Assembly (NCBI GenBank): GCA_015065165.1
Contig: SVQU01000002.1
Location: forward strand, 1-64,000
Source: Oscillospiraceae bacterium
GTDB lineage: Bacteria; Bacillota; Clostridia; Oscillospirales; CAG-382
Direction of reading: 5' to 3'
DNA: 64,000 nucleotides
Below are positions 1 through 9,156 of the stretch, piece by piece. Numbering within the stretch: position 1 is the first letter of the stretch; every line of letters starts with the position of its first letter. Below the pieces are notes generated by a model that was not told the origin of the DNA, did not search any database, and was given only the letters and a program-made list of their open reading frames with translations. Made by a program: the position numbers and the translations under genes.

Positions 1-247
1 GCACAGAGTGATATTTCCCTTTGGGGAAGTGGTATTGAAATCTTATGATTTCAGTGTTATTTTATTCGCCTTAAACTGCCGTAGGCAATATAACTATGCG
101 AAGCATAATATCACTGCGAAGCAATACCACTCGCTGAATAAACAACCCCGCAAAACTATGTTTTGCGGGGACCCCATGACGGCGAATAAAACTGCGAGAC
201 TTCCTTATGGGAAGTCTCGCAAAGCGTCAGCTTTTTGGTTTGTGAGA
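1..247. repeat. GTGATAT mini-hairpin array, copy 1
   Basis: No gene is present. GTGATAT-like heptamers at 8, 29 and 54 alternate with short perfect hairpins such as TTCCC/GGGAA and TGAAATC/GATTTCA. After TTATTCGCC the heptamer continues in inverted form (ATATAAC at 88, ATATCAC at 108, ATACCAC at 124) between mini-hairpins such as TATGC/GCATA. A CCCCGCAAAA hairpin follows at about 154-174, then GGCGAATA and a strong hairpin at 193-221. That last hairpin could terminate the gene ending at 248. The same architecture recurs at 26650-26900. Confidence 0.7.
193..221 (-). terminator. Candidate terminator of the dockerin gene
   Basis: A 12-bp perfect stem (TGCGAGACTTCC pairing with GGAAGTCTCGCA) lies just downstream of the minus-strand stop at 248. 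On the minus strand it is followed by a short T-rich stretch. It may also simply belong to the repeat element around it. Confidence 0.4.
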
Positions 248-3200
248 TTAGTCTTCCTTAATTTTATACTGGCTGAAGTATACTCTCTTAAGGTAGAGGT
301 AGTCCATACTGGTGATTACTCCGTCGTTGTCGATATCGCCGATTCTGATATCATCAATTCTATACTGGCTGAAGTATACTCTCTTAAGATAGAGGTAGTC
401 CATAGAGTCGATATCGCCGTCAACGTCGATGTCGCCCTTCTTGTAATCGTCGGGATCGGGATCGGTTATATCGGAGTTGTCGGATTCGTCGGAGTTATCG
501 GATTCGTCAGATTCATCGGAGGAATCAACATCGGATTCGTTAGAAGAATCAACGTCGGATTCGTTAGAAGAATCAACATCGGATTCGTTAGAAGAATCAA
601 TGTCGGATTCGTTAGAAGAATCTACGTCGGATTCGTTAGAAGAATCAATGTCGGATTCGTTAGAAGAATCGATGTCGGATTCGTTAGAAGAATCAATGTC
701 GGATTCGTTAGAGGATTCGTTGCTGCCATCGTTATAAGCGATAACTGCGTAAGAACCGTTACCTACATAAGCGGTGTGAGCAAAAGGAGGAACGATTTCG
801 TAGTGGTCGCCGTATACGTTAGCCTTGCCGGTGTGAGCAACGTTGGGGATGTATACGAGAGTATCGCCGGTAGCGTCTTCCTTAGCGATGAACTTAACCT
901 TAAATACGAGAACGCCGTCTTCGAATACGTCGGAAATGAGGTATTCACCTGCGTTATCGGGATCTTCATAACCAGCGGTGGTAGCGTCAACCTCTACCCA
1001 CCAGATGTTGCCATCGGTCTTCATTCTGGTCATATCTTCCCATTCGTTATAACCCTGGAAGGTGTTCTTAAGTTCTTGCTTATCCTTAAGAGGAACGTCG
1101 AAGCCGAGAACGTCGGTATCGAAATAGAGGTTACCGTGTACGTGCTGGAGACCCTTGGAAGCGTTAACGTTGTTAACGGTTACGGTTACGATAACTTCTT
1201 CGCCCGCCTTGAAGGATTCGGGAACTTCGATATCCATAGTGAAGTTGGGGTTAGAAACGGGTTCGCCCATAATTTCGGAGATATCGATAGAAGAATCTAC
1301 ATCGGAATCGTTAGAAGAATCGATAGAGGAATCGATGGAAGAATCGATAGAAGAATCGATAGAGGAATCGATGGAAGAATCGATAGAAGAATCGATGGAA
1401 GAATCGATGGAAGAATCGATAGAGGAATCAATAGAAGAATCAATAGAAGAATCTACGTCGGTTTCGTCAGAAGAATCAACGGGAGGTTCGGGCTCGGTCT
1501 GGTCATCGGACAAGATACCGTAAACCTCGATTTCGTTGATGAACGCGAAAGTACCGTTAAGGGTTACTTCAATCTTTACAAATCTTGCTCTGGTTTCAGC
1601 AGCATCTACAGAACCCCACTGAACTTCAGCGCCGTTGTCTTCATAAGCAAGCTCGCCGAGAGAAACATAGTCATCTGCAGAGGTAGCATAGAATGCTTCG
1701 ATCTTAGTGGGCTTGTTAATACCGGATTTGTTAGCTACGAAGGTGTTAACCTTGATGTCGCCGATGTTATAATATGCGCCCAAGTCGAAAATTACGGTAC
1801 CAACACCGTTGGGAGCATTTACATTGGAGGGATAGTTAACATGGTAATAGAAACCAAACCAGTTGTTGTCATAGGTAACTTCTTTGTGAGCCTTACCGTC
1901 GGTAAGGTCTGCGGTGTAATTGCCGTAACCGGTAACGCCGTCATCCATACCGAGAACGAGGTTTTCGGGTTTAGCAGGGAGAGGTTCGGTGTTTTCTGCG
2001 ATAGCAGCCTTAGAACCGTTACCTACGTATGCGGTGTGAGCATAAGGTTCTTCATTTTCAAAGTAGTCGCCGGATACGGTGTTGTTAGGAATGTAAACAA
2101 CGGTGTCGCCGGTTGCGTTCTGCTTAGCGATGAAGGTGATATTGAATACCAACTGACCGTCTGCGATCTGGTCGGTGATGGTGTATTCGTTGGTTGCTTC
2201 GTCGAGGTAACCGGAGGTACCTGCATCGATTTCGATCCACCAGAGGCCGTTGCCGTCAGACATAAGTCTGGTCATATCTTCCCATTCGTTAAGACCTGCA
2301 AATGCGCCTGCAATTGCCTTCTGATCTTCAAGCTCAAAATCGAAGCCGAAAATTGCGGGATCGAAGAAGAGGTCGCCGTGTACGTGCTGGAGACCGCCCT
2401 CTACGTTAACGTTGTTAACGGTTACGGTAACGGTAACTTCTTCGCCTGCTCTGTAAGATTCGGGAACGGTAACGTCCATAGTGAAAGCAGGGTTTTCGTT
2501 TGCTTCGCCGAGGAGCTCGTCAACAGGTTCTTCGGAAGAAGAAGGATCTTCGGAGGGATCGGGATCTACTTCGTCATCGGTAGGTACAGAGGGTGCGTCG
2601 GAAGAGGGTTCGTCGGAAGAGGGTTCGTCTTCAACGGGAGTTTCATAACCCCAAATTTCGATTTCGTCGAGGAGGTTGTAACCATAGTCGTTTACAAATT
2701 CAACCATAACGAAACGAACGTTGGTTGCCTCTGCAGAGAGAACAGCCCATTCGAGCTCGTTGGGGTAGGTTGAGCCGTCGTAAGCCGCAGGCATATCGGC
2801 AGTGCCGAGAGAAGTATATTCTGCGCCGTCTGCGGAAACGTATACGTTGATTGCAGCGGGACGCTTGATGCCGCTGGATTCGAACACGTAGATGTGGGAC
2901 TGAACCTTATCGATGGTGCAAATTGCGCCAAGGTCAAAGATAAAGTTACCCTTCAATTCGGTGGTGTTGGTGGGGTTCCAAGCAAATGCGGTGCTATCGT
3001 AAGCAGACCATCTGTTGGTGTAACCGTCGGTAAGAGCAAAGTTTGCGCCGGTGTAGTTGCCAACGCCTTCTGCGGAAGCGGTGTATTCCTTACCTGCAAC
3101 AAGGTTTGCAGATTCGGGCTTTACAACGGGTTCATCAGAAGAAGTTTCTTCAAAAACAGCAACTTCGTTGATGAACACGAAAGCGCCGCTGAATTTAACT

Positions 3201-3715
3201 TCGATCTTAACGAACTGACCGGAAGCTTCGGTTTCAAGCACTGCCCAAGCAACGTCGTTGGTAGCATTGAGGTATCCGAAATCGCCAAGAGAAACAAATT
3301 CGCCGTCGGCAGTATCGCTAACGTAAGCAGTCATGCTATCGGGAGCAGTGATACCGGATACGTTACCCACGAAGGTGTTAACCTTGATGGAGTTGAAGCT
3401 CTTAACTGCGCCAAGGTCGATAACTACGCTACCAACTTTGTCGGGAGCGTTGATATAACCGTTATCGCCTGAAGAAGCACAGAAGCCAAACCAGACATTG
3501 GGATCATAAGAGATTTCGCCATACGCATTACCGTCGGTAAGGTTGGCGTTGTAGGATGCGGGCCATTCGCCGTCGGAAATGATATAGCCCTTGCCTTCAT
3601 AGGAACAGCCAAGAGCGATGTTGCCCGTGGTGTCATAGTCCGCTGCTGCAGGCGCTACCACGAAAAGGGGTACGAGCATTACAGCAACGAGAAGAAATGA
3701 AATAAACTTTTTCAT
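248..3715 (-). CDS. Secreted discoidin/cohesin-like/dockerin protein
   Basis: An 1155-residue exported protein with a signal peptide (about residues 1-25). Visible order: discoidin (F5/8 C) module at 27-190, a second at 200-355, a cohesin-like beta-sandwich at 403-567, a third discoidin module at 582-735, a Ser/Asp linker of SSID repeats, a second cohesin-like module at 815-990, an SSNESD linker, and a C-terminal type I dockerin at 1090-1155. The dockerin has two calcium loops (DIDVDGDIDSMD and DIDNDGVITSMD). Discoidin modules usually bind glycans; dockerins dock onto cohesins of a scaffoldin or cell-surface partner. Carrying cohesin-like modules and a dockerin together suggests an adaptor or scaffold in a cellulosome-like assembly, but no catalytic domain is seen. 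The linkers are tandem 24-nt and 12-nt repeats likely to vary in length. A clean sigma-A promoter lies upstream. The cohesin assignment is by pattern only. Confidence 0.88.
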   Translation of the reverse strand: MKKFISFLLVAVMLVPLFVVAPAAADYDTTGNIALGCSYEGKGYIISDGEWPASYNANLTDGNAYGEISYDPNVWFGFCASSGDNGYINAPDKVGSVVIDLGAVKSFNSIKVNTFVGNVSGITAPDSMTAYVSDTADGEFVSLGDFGYLNATNDVAWAVLETEASGQFVKIEVKFSGAFVFINEVAVFEETSSDEPVVKPESANLVAGKEYTASAEGVGNYTGANFALTDGYTNRWSAYDSTAFAWNPTNTTELKGNFIFDLGAICTIDKVQSHIYVFESSGIKRPAAINVYVSADGAEYTSLGTADMPAAYDGSTYPNELEWAVLSAEATNVRFVMVEFVNDYGYNLLDEIEIWGYETPVEDEPSSDEPSSDAPSVPTDDEVDPDPSEDPSSSEEPVDELLGEANENPAFTMDVTVPESYRAGEEVTVTVTVNNVNVEGGLQHVHGDLFFDPAIFGFDFELEDQKAIAGAFAGLNEWEDMTRLMSDGNGLWWIEIDAGTSGYLDEATNEYTITDQIADGQLVFNITFIAKQNATGDTVVYIPNNTVSGDYFENEEPYAHTAYVGNGSKAAIAENTEPLPAKPENLVLGMDDGVTGYGNYTADLTDGKAHKEVTYDNNWFGFYYHVNYPSNVNAPNGVGTVIFDLGAYYNIGDIKVNTFVANKSGINKPTKIEAFYATSADDYVSLGELAYEDNGAEVQWGSVDAAETRARFVKIEVTLNGTFAFINEIEVYGILSDDQTEPEPPVDSSDETDVDSSIDSSIDSSIDSSIDSSIDSSIDSSIDSSIDSSIDSSIDSSIDSSNDSDVDSSIDISEIMGEPVSNPNFTMDIEVPESFKAGEEVIVTVTVNNVNASKGLQHVHGNLYFDTDVLGFDVPLKDKQELKNTFQGYNEWEDMTRMKTDGNIWWVEVDATTAGYEDPDNAGEYLISDVFEDGVLVFKVKFIAKEDATGDTLVYIPNVAHTGKANVYGDHYEIVPPFAHTAYVGNGSYAVIAYNDGSNESSNESDIDSSNESDIDSSNESDIDSSNESDVDSSNESDIDSSNESDVDSSNESDVDSSNESDVDSSDESDESDNSDESDNSDITDPDPDDYKKGDIDVDGDIDSMDYLYLKRVYFSQYRIDDIRIGDIDNDGVITSMDYLYLKRVYFSQYKIKED

Positions 3716-3749
3716 AGCCTATTCTCCTTTATATTAATATTCTAAAGTA

Positions 3750-3778
3750 ATGATACCACAATCACCATACATTGTCAA
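3750..3778 (-). promoter_or_regulatory. Sigma-A promoter of the dockerin gene
   Basis: On the minus strand TTGACA (3773-3778) and TATCAT (3750-3755) are separated by 17 bp. The Shine-Dalgarno AAAGGAG precedes the ATG at 3715. Confidence 0.7.
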
Positions 3779-3838
3779 CATATAACTATTTGGAAAAATA
3801 CACAAAAAACGACAGCGATTTTTGTGTCGGTGCAAAGA

Positions 3839-3870
3839 CAAAAGGGGACTTTTTGCAAAGTCCCCCTTTA
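3839..3870 (-). terminator. Terminator after the SGNH/dockerin gene
   Basis: The stem AAAGGGGACTTT/AAAGTCCCCCTTT, with a T-run on the minus strand, follows the stop at 3891. Confidence 0.7.
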
Positions 3871-3890
3871 TTTTATGCAATTATAAAATT

Positions 3891-6215
3891 TTACTGAATT
3901 TGATAAATGCCGAAATACACGCGCTTAAGCATAGAATAGTCGATAGAATCGATTTCTTCGTTGCCGTTAATGTCGCCCACGTTTGCTTCTACGTTGTAAA
4001 TGCCAAAGTAAGCGCGTTTAAGCATCGCATAGTCGATAGAATCGATTTCACCGTTGCCGTTTACGTCGCCCTTCATAACTTCGGGGTCGGGGATAACGGG
4101 AATATCGCCTTTGACTTCGCTGTAAGCTTCAACCTCGGAAATCATCATCCAGCTTTTATTGGAAGTAAATCTATACTGAATATATCTGCCCGAAACCGCG
4201 GTGTCGAGAGCGAGGGTTGCGTTGGTATCGGTTTCGCCGAGAGCAGGTGTAGCTTCGCCAACCTTTGTCCAATTGATTCCGTTGGAGGAAACGTAAAATT
4301 CCGCCTTGGAAATAACCGCAACGCCTGCGCCGGTGTTGGAAGCGTTTTCAGAGGAAACTCTTGCAACAAAGGTGCCGAGGCTTTGAGTTTTGCCCAAATC
4401 TACGGTAACGGAAGCATATCCGTTGGTTTTATAATAATCGGTCAGGCTGTTAAAGCCTACGAAGGCATAGTTATCATATCCTGCTTGGGTATCTGCTATG
4501 ATTCCGTCGGTGAGAGAATCGCCGTTTTCATCGGGGTAAAGGGCAGTACCGTTGGAGGTATAAATACCCTCGGCAGTATAAGGCTTGTAAAGTGCAAGGT
4601 TGCCGTTTTCGGGCTGGATGTCAACGGGCTCGCCCACGTTAAGGGCAACCTCCATTTCGTCAACCCAGATAAATCCGCCGTTGCGGGGAATTTCAAACTT
4701 AATTTTGTTGGTGGTAACGGGGGTTGCGGAGGTGATTGTAATTCTGTCAACACTCCAGGTGCCGTCTATATTGCTTTGTTCATCAACAAGACGTTTAATT
4801 TCAAGTTTGCCGTTAATCTTAACCCAGCTGCCGCTGTCGGAAAGGTAATAAGCCGTCATACCCGTGGGGTTTTTAACGCCCCAACCGGAGGTGCAGGCAA
4901 AATAACCGCGGAAAATATCGGCGTTAACCTTTTCGCCCAAATCGATAGTTACGGTTGCATCGCTCTGCCAAGCGGCATACAAGGAGGAGGCACCGCTGGG
5001 AGCACCCTTTGCGCCGTCGGTAAGGCGAACGCCGTCATCGGCATAGATGGGGTTGGAATAGGTGAACTCGCTGGATTCGTAGCTTGCGCCGAGAGAGAGA
5101 ACAAGCTCGCCGCTTTCGGCGGTAGCAAGAAGGTTGTTGATTTTAATAATGCTGTTCTTTATAGCGTCAAAATCCAAAACGGTTGTATTCAAAAGAGATT
5201 TTGCTGTTGCTATTTCGGAATCCAACATAGCCACAACCGATTCGGCATAATCTTCTTCGTTAATGCTTTCGGCTGTTGCGATTAATTTTTCCAAATCGCA
5301 ATCATAGGTAAAGCTGTGAACCGCGCCGTTAACAAAGGTGGTTTTAATGTCGGAGGTAACGGCGGTATATCCGTAAAGCTCGGGAGAAGGAACGGTTATT
5401 GCCGCGCCTGTAGCGCCCGAAACGGTATATTCCTTTATAACGCGGTTGTTCTTATCAACACAACGGATTGTCATTGTGGATTTAGATGCGGTACCGTAGG
5501 TTGCGTTTACGTATTCGGCAACCAATTCTGCATAGAACTGTCTGCCCTTATCGTTTTGGTGAATACCGTCGCCATAACCCATATAAGGGCCCTTTGCGGG
5601 AAGGCAGTCGAATTCGTAATTGATATCTACAAGACCGCAGCCGTATTTAACGGCAACCTCGCGCATTGCGTTACAATACAAGGGAAGCTGACCGTTGTTA
5701 TAGGTATATTCGGGACCGTCCTTATAATAACCGGGTTCATCACAAACGGGGTTGGGGGTTGCGAAAACAACGTCGATGCCTGCGCCCTCGAACACCTTAA
5801 CGAAGGTTTCAAGATTTGCGCGGTATCTTTCGATAGGAACGAGAACCGATTTTGCGCCAACTGCATAGGCTTGGTCGTTCATACCAAGACAGATAACAAC
5901 CACGTCGGCATTTTGGTTTATAACCTCGTTCTGCATACGGTGTATAGCCATATCGGTGGTGTTACCGCCGACACCTGCGTTATAAACGGTAGCGCCCAAA
6001 AGCTTTTGCAGATATTCGGGGTAAGCATTGTTGTAGATAAGGTTGCCATATTCATCGTTGGTGTTGGTGCTTGAATTACCATAGTGAGTCAAGCTGTCGC
6101 CGAAGGCAACGATTTTCATTTCGGAAATACTCTTTGCAGAGGTGCTTAAGGGCATAACCGCAAAAATCATTACCAAAGCAAGAAGCATGGCAAGATAACG
6201 AAGGGATGTTTTCAT
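3891..6215 (-). CDS. Secreted SGNH/GDSL hydrolase with discoidin modules and dockerin
   Basis: A 774-residue exported esterase-type protein. A signal peptide (1-27) is followed by an SGNH hydrolase domain (about 32-245). Its four blocks are visible: GDSLTHYG with nucleophile Ser41, the GGNTTDM block, GMND, and the catalytic GDGIH block. Next come a small beta module (about 250-310), a helical linker, two discoidin-like modules (about 370-525 and 540-695, each with the LTDG signature), and a type I dockerin (about 705-774, loops DVNGNGEIDSID and DINGNEEIDSID). SGNH enzymes of this kind often deacetylate plant polysaccharides; the substrate is not deducible. Its dockerin resembles that of the neighbouring protein, so both may dock on the same partner. 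It is 35 bp downstream of the phosphoesterase gene with no terminator between, so co-transcription is likely. The start has a good AAAGGAG site. Confidence 0.9.
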   Translation of the reverse strand: MKTSLRYLAMLLALVMIFAVMPLSTSAKSISEMKIVAFGDSLTHYGNSSTNTNDEYGNLIYNNAYPEYLQKLLGATVYNAGVGGNTTDMAIHRMQNEVINQNADVVVICLGMNDQAYAVGAKSVLVPIERYRANLETFVKVFEGAGIDVVFATPNPVCDEPGYYKDGPEYTYNNGQLPLYCNAMREVAVKYGCGLVDINYEFDCLPAKGPYMGYGDGIHQNDKGRQFYAELVAEYVNATYGTASKSTMTIRCVDKNNRVIKEYTVSGATGAAITVPSPELYGYTAVTSDIKTTFVNGAVHSFTYDCDLEKLIATAESINEEDYAESVVAMLDSEIATAKSLLNTTVLDFDAIKNSIIKINNLLATAESGELVLSLGASYESSEFTYSNPIYADDGVRLTDGAKGAPSGASSLYAAWQSDATVTIDLGEKVNADIFRGYFACTSGWGVKNPTGMTAYYLSDSGSWVKINGKLEIKRLVDEQSNIDGTWSVDRITITSATPVTTNKIKFEIPRNGGFIWVDEMEVALNVGEPVDIQPENGNLALYKPYTAEGIYTSNGTALYPDENGDSLTDGIIADTQAGYDNYAFVGFNSLTDYYKTNGYASVTVDLGKTQSLGTFVARVSSENASNTGAGVAVISKAEFYVSSNGINWTKVGEATPALGETDTNATLALDTAVSGRYIQYRFTSNKSWMMISEVEAYSEVKGDIPVIPDPEVMKGDVNGNGEIDSIDYAMLKRAYFGIYNVEANVGDINGNEEIDSIDYSMLKRVYFGIYQIQ

Positions 6216-6250
6216 CGTATTTTCTCCTTTTGTTGTCTTTATTTTCTTTT

Positions 6251-6961
6251 TTATTTTTCCTCAATAAGCATAGGCTTGAAATCAAGCCAATCGGCGGCAA
6301 CCAAGGTTGTTGTTGCCCCTGCGATTTGATAAATCAAACGGCTTTTCTGCGCCCCGTGGAGATGTCCGTAAAAAACCCGTTTTACGCCGTATTCCTGCAA
6401 AACCTCGCAAATGCGCTGACAGCGAACGCTTCCGTAAGCAGGGGGATAATGCAAAAACACAAGCATTTCCTTTTCGGGGTTGTCCTCCGAAAGCTTTTTA
6501 CCCGCAAGAATAGACATACGAAGTCTTTCTGCTTCGCGGTTGACGATTTTTTCATCAAACTCGCTGTAATTACTTTCGGGAAACCAACCGCGGGTTCCGC
6601 AAATTATAAAATTTTCGGCAACGTAGGCGTTATTGTAAAGAAAATCGATACTGAAAGCGCCCACAGAATCCCGAAGCTCGTAGAGCTTCTTCATAGTCTG
6701 CCACCAAAAATCGTGATTGCCCTTGGTTATAATCTTTTTGCCGTTTAGAGAATGGATAAATTCCAAATCGGCAACGGCATCCTCGGTACGCATTCCCCAG
6801 GAAATATCACCGGCGATAACCACCGTATCCTCGGGTTTTACCAAGCTTTGCCAATTTTCCTTTAAACGCCGGGTGTGGTTTTCCCACTTGGGCCCGAATA
6901 TGTCCATAGGTTTATCGGCAGAATGGGATAGATGCAGGTCTGCTATAGTGTAAACCGACAT
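6251..6961 (-). CDS. Calcineurin-like metallophosphoesterase
   Basis: A 236-residue cytoplasmic protein with the full set of metal-binding motifs of the calcineurin-like phosphoesterase superfamily: DLH near the N-terminus, AGD, GNHD, an H in FLHYPP, and GHLH near the C-terminus. The length and sequence style fit the small stand-alone phosphoesterases common in Firmicutes, whose substrate (phosphoester or nucleotide) is generally unassigned. It is divergent from the DUF1540 gene, with a 71-bp shared upstream region, and probably heads a two-gene unit with the SGNH gene. Confidence 0.88.
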   Translation of the reverse strand: MSVYTIADLHLSHSADKPMDIFGPKWENHTRRLKENWQSLVKPEDTVVIAGDISWGMRTEDAVADLEFIHSLNGKKIITKGNHDFWWQTMKKLYELRDSVGAFSIDFLYNNAYVAENFIICGTRGWFPESNYSEFDEKIVNREAERLRMSILAGKKLSEDNPEKEMLVFLHYPPAYGSVRCQRICEVLQEYGVKRVFYGHLHGAQKSRLIYQIAGATTTLVAADWLDFKPMLIEEK

Positions 6962-7032
6962 TTATTTTCTCCGTAAATAATTTTCGTTTTTATGTGAATA
7001 ATAATAGAAACTTTAAAGAAAGGAATAAGAAA

Positions 7033-7215
7033 ATGAACGAAATATCCTTTAACCAAATTCCCAAGCATATCCACGGAATAAGCTGTAGTGTAACAAGCTG
7101 TGCTTATCACGACGGTGTGCATTATTGCACCGCGCCCCAAATTACCGTTGGGCCCTCCACCGCGAAAAACAGCACACAAACCGTTTGCGCCACCTTTAAG
7201 CCCAAGCAGTTTTAA
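7033..7215 (+). CDS. DUF1540 small cysteine-rich protein
   Basis: A 60-residue protein. The Cys pattern CSVTSC, CAYH, YCTAPQI and TVCATF matches the DUF1540 family, small predicted metal-binding proteins found mostly in spore-forming Firmicutes; their function is not established. The ATG at 7033 is preferred over an in-frame upstream ATG at 6994 because GAAAGGA sits 8-13 nt before it and homologues start close to the first Cys. A strong terminator follows. Confidence 0.82.
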   Translation: MNEISFNQIPKHIHGISCSVTSCAYHDGVHYCTAPQITVGPSTAKNSTQTVCATFKPKQF

Positions 7216-7245
7216 AGGGTTAAGTAACACATCGGGAATATTAAG

Positions 7246-7284
7246 AACTTTCCGAATAGTTTTTTGCTATTCGGAAAGTTTTTT
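7246..7284 (+). terminator. Terminator after the DUF1540 gene
   Basis: A 15-bp stem (AACTTTCCGAATAG/CTATTCGGAAAGTT) is followed by TTTTTTG. It lies between convergent genes, so thrC may also use it. Confidence 0.8.
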
Positions 7285-7297
7285 GTAGGGTTGAATC

Positions 7298-8755
7298 TTA
7301 TAAAGTATTAATCATTTCGTCGGGGTTGATTACCTTTGTAAATCTAACCTCGGCAGAACGCAAATTCGCAAGATTTTCGGGGATAGCAACCTTTGTAACT
7401 GCGTTAAGCTTTTCCAAAGCGTCGAAATCGTCCGATGGAACCTCCTCGCCAAGGGCGGAAAGCACTGCGGGAGCGAATTTATAGGGAGAAGCGGTGGAAA
7501 CCACCAACATTTTATTTTGGCTTTCCTTTTCGAACTTCAGCGCCGCGTTTGCCGCAACGGCGGTATGAGTATCGCAAAGATAACCGTATTTTTTGAAGAA
7601 TTCGTAAATGGTAGCCTTGGTTTCTTCTTCCGAGCAAGCGTAACCCGCAAAATCCTTGCGGATTTCATCCATAACGTGGGAATCGAGATTATAAATACCC
7701 TCGGAAGCCAATTTATCCATACATTCCTTGGTTTTTTCCGCACCTGCGGTGAAATACAAAAGACGCTCTAGGTTGCTGGAAATAAGGATATCCATCGAGG
7801 GAGAAACGGTGGTGAAGAATTCACGGCGTTTATCATAAACACCCGTGTTTATAAAATCGGTGAGGATATCGTTACAGTTAGAAGCGCAAACCAATTTACC
7901 CAAGGGCAACCCCATTTTTTTGGCGATATAAGCCGCAAGAATGTTACCGAAATTGCCTGTGGGAACGGTGATATCAAGAAGGTCGCCGTAATTAAGCTCG
8001 CCCTCTGCCAAAAGGTCGCAATATGCCGAAACGTAATAAACAATCTGAGGTGCAAGTCTGCCCCAGTTTATAGAGTTCGCGCTGGAGAAGAAATAGCCGT
8101 TTTCGGCAAGCATTTCCTTTGCCGATTCGTCGGCAAAAATCTTTTTAACACCGCTTTGGGCATCGTCGAAGTTGCCCTTTATGGAAACAACGTCAACGTT
8201 ACTTCCCTTTTGAGAAGCCATTTGCTTTTTCTGTATATTGGAAACCCCATCCACGGGATAGAAGACCTTAATTTTCACACGGTCGATATCGCAATAGCCT
8301 TCCAAGGCGGCTTTGCCTGTATCGCCGCTGGTGGCAACGAGGATATACGCATCCTTTTCTTCCCCCGTTTTACCCAAGGAGAGCGAAAGAAGTCGGGGCA
8401 TTATCTGCAACGCCATATCCTTAAAGGCGCTGGTGGGGCCGTGCCAAAGCTCTAAGAAATATTTATCCGCAACCTTGGAAATAGGTGCGGCAACACCGCC
8501 AAACTTTTCTGTGCTGTATGCACCCTCGGCTGCATTTTTCAATTCCTCGCGGGTGTAATCGTCAAGGAAAAGCGAAAGTATATATTCCGCCCTCTCGGGG
8601 TAGGTCATTTTCGCAAGAGATTCTATATCCCCTTGTGTCAACGCGGGAATTTCCTCGGGCACGTAAAGGCCGCCGTCGGGGGCAAGACCTCTTTTAATTA
8701 CGTATGCGCTGTTTTGTTTTTCGCTGTTTTTTGTACGGGTGCTGATGTATTTCAT
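7298..8755 (-). CDS. thrC: Threonine synthase
   Basis: A 485-residue PLP enzyme converting O-phosphohomoserine to threonine. It begins with the threonine synthase signature (YISTR near the N-terminus, then GLAPDGGLYVPEEIP) and has the PLP lysine Lys112 in SAFKDMALQ, followed by the ATSGDTGKAA phosphate-binding block. The length suits the longer class of threonine synthases. Its ATG overlaps the stop of yraN in an ATGA arrangement, so it is the last gene of the rplS-lepB-rbgA-rnhB-yraN-thrC unit. No other threonine-pathway gene lies near. Confidence 0.95.
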   Translation of the reverse strand: MKYISTRTKNSEKQNSAYVIKRGLAPDGGLYVPEEIPALTQGDIESLAKMTYPERAEYILSLFLDDYTREELKNAAEGAYSTEKFGGVAAPISKVADKYFLELWHGPTSAFKDMALQIMPRLLSLSLGKTGEEKDAYILVATSGDTGKAALEGYCDIDRVKIKVFYPVDGVSNIQKKQMASQKGSNVDVVSIKGNFDDAQSGVKKIFADESAKEMLAENGYFFSSANSINWGRLAPQIVYYVSAYCDLLAEGELNYGDLLDITVPTGNFGNILAAYIAKKMGLPLGKLVCASNCNDILTDFINTGVYDKRREFFTTVSPSMDILISSNLERLLYFTAGAEKTKECMDKLASEGIYNLDSHVMDEIRKDFAGYACSEEETKATIYEFFKKYGYLCDTHTAVAANAALKFEKESQNKMLVVSTASPYKFAPAVLSALGEEVPSDDFDALEKLNAVTKVAIPENLANLRSAEVRFTKVINPDEMINTL

Positions 8756-9156
8756 AGCTTACTTCCCCAATTTTTTATATGATTGATTTGTTGTGGTTTT
8801 TCCTTTAGATAAACCTCTATAACGTCGATACGCTGTTTGAAAATTCTTCGTTTTAATTCTATCCCAAGGGGATAAAAAACCGAAACCTTATTTTCTTTTA
8901 TATGAAGATTTTGAAAATCCTTTATGGTTTTTTGCATATGAATTATCTTGGCTTCGTCAACCGCATCGGCAGGCTTTCCATAGCTTTCGTCCTTACGCGC
9001 CTTTACCTCGAAATAAGCCAAAACGCCAAACCGAAAGCCGATTATATCTATCTCGCCGCCGCGGATAACGTAATTTCTCGAAAGAATTCTCCATCCGCGC
9101 TTTTTAAGATATTTTTCTGCCAAATCCTCGCCGTAATCGCCGATTTGCTTTGTCAT
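8752..9156 (-). CDS. UPF0102 / YraN-family endonuclease-fold protein
   Basis: A 134-residue protein. The N-terminal GDYGEDLAEKYLKKRGWRIL and then GGEIDIIGF and FEVKAR form the PD-(D/E)XK-like nuclease-fold pattern of the YraN (UPF0102) family. The role is unproven; the gene is normally next to rnhB, as here. ATGA overlaps at both ends show tight coupling to rnhB and thrC. Confidence 0.9.
   Translation of the reverse strand: MTKQIGDYGEDLAEKYLKKRGWRILSRNYVIRGGEIDIIGFRFGVLAYFEVKARKDESYGKPADAVDEAKIIHMQKTIKDFQNLHIKENKVSVFYPLGIELKRRIFKQRIDVIEVYLKEKPQQINHIKNWGSKL

Noticed and set aside
1-180. CRISPR array.
   Set aside because: The unit is only 7 bp, intervals are self-complementary hairpins rather than unique spacers, the unit inverts midway, and no cas gene is present.
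8-2773. A 921-codon plus-strand open frame opposite the dockerin gene.
   Set aside because: It is the antisense of low-complexity tandem repeats, which lack stops by composition. The opposite strand has signal peptide, promoter, domains and dockerin.
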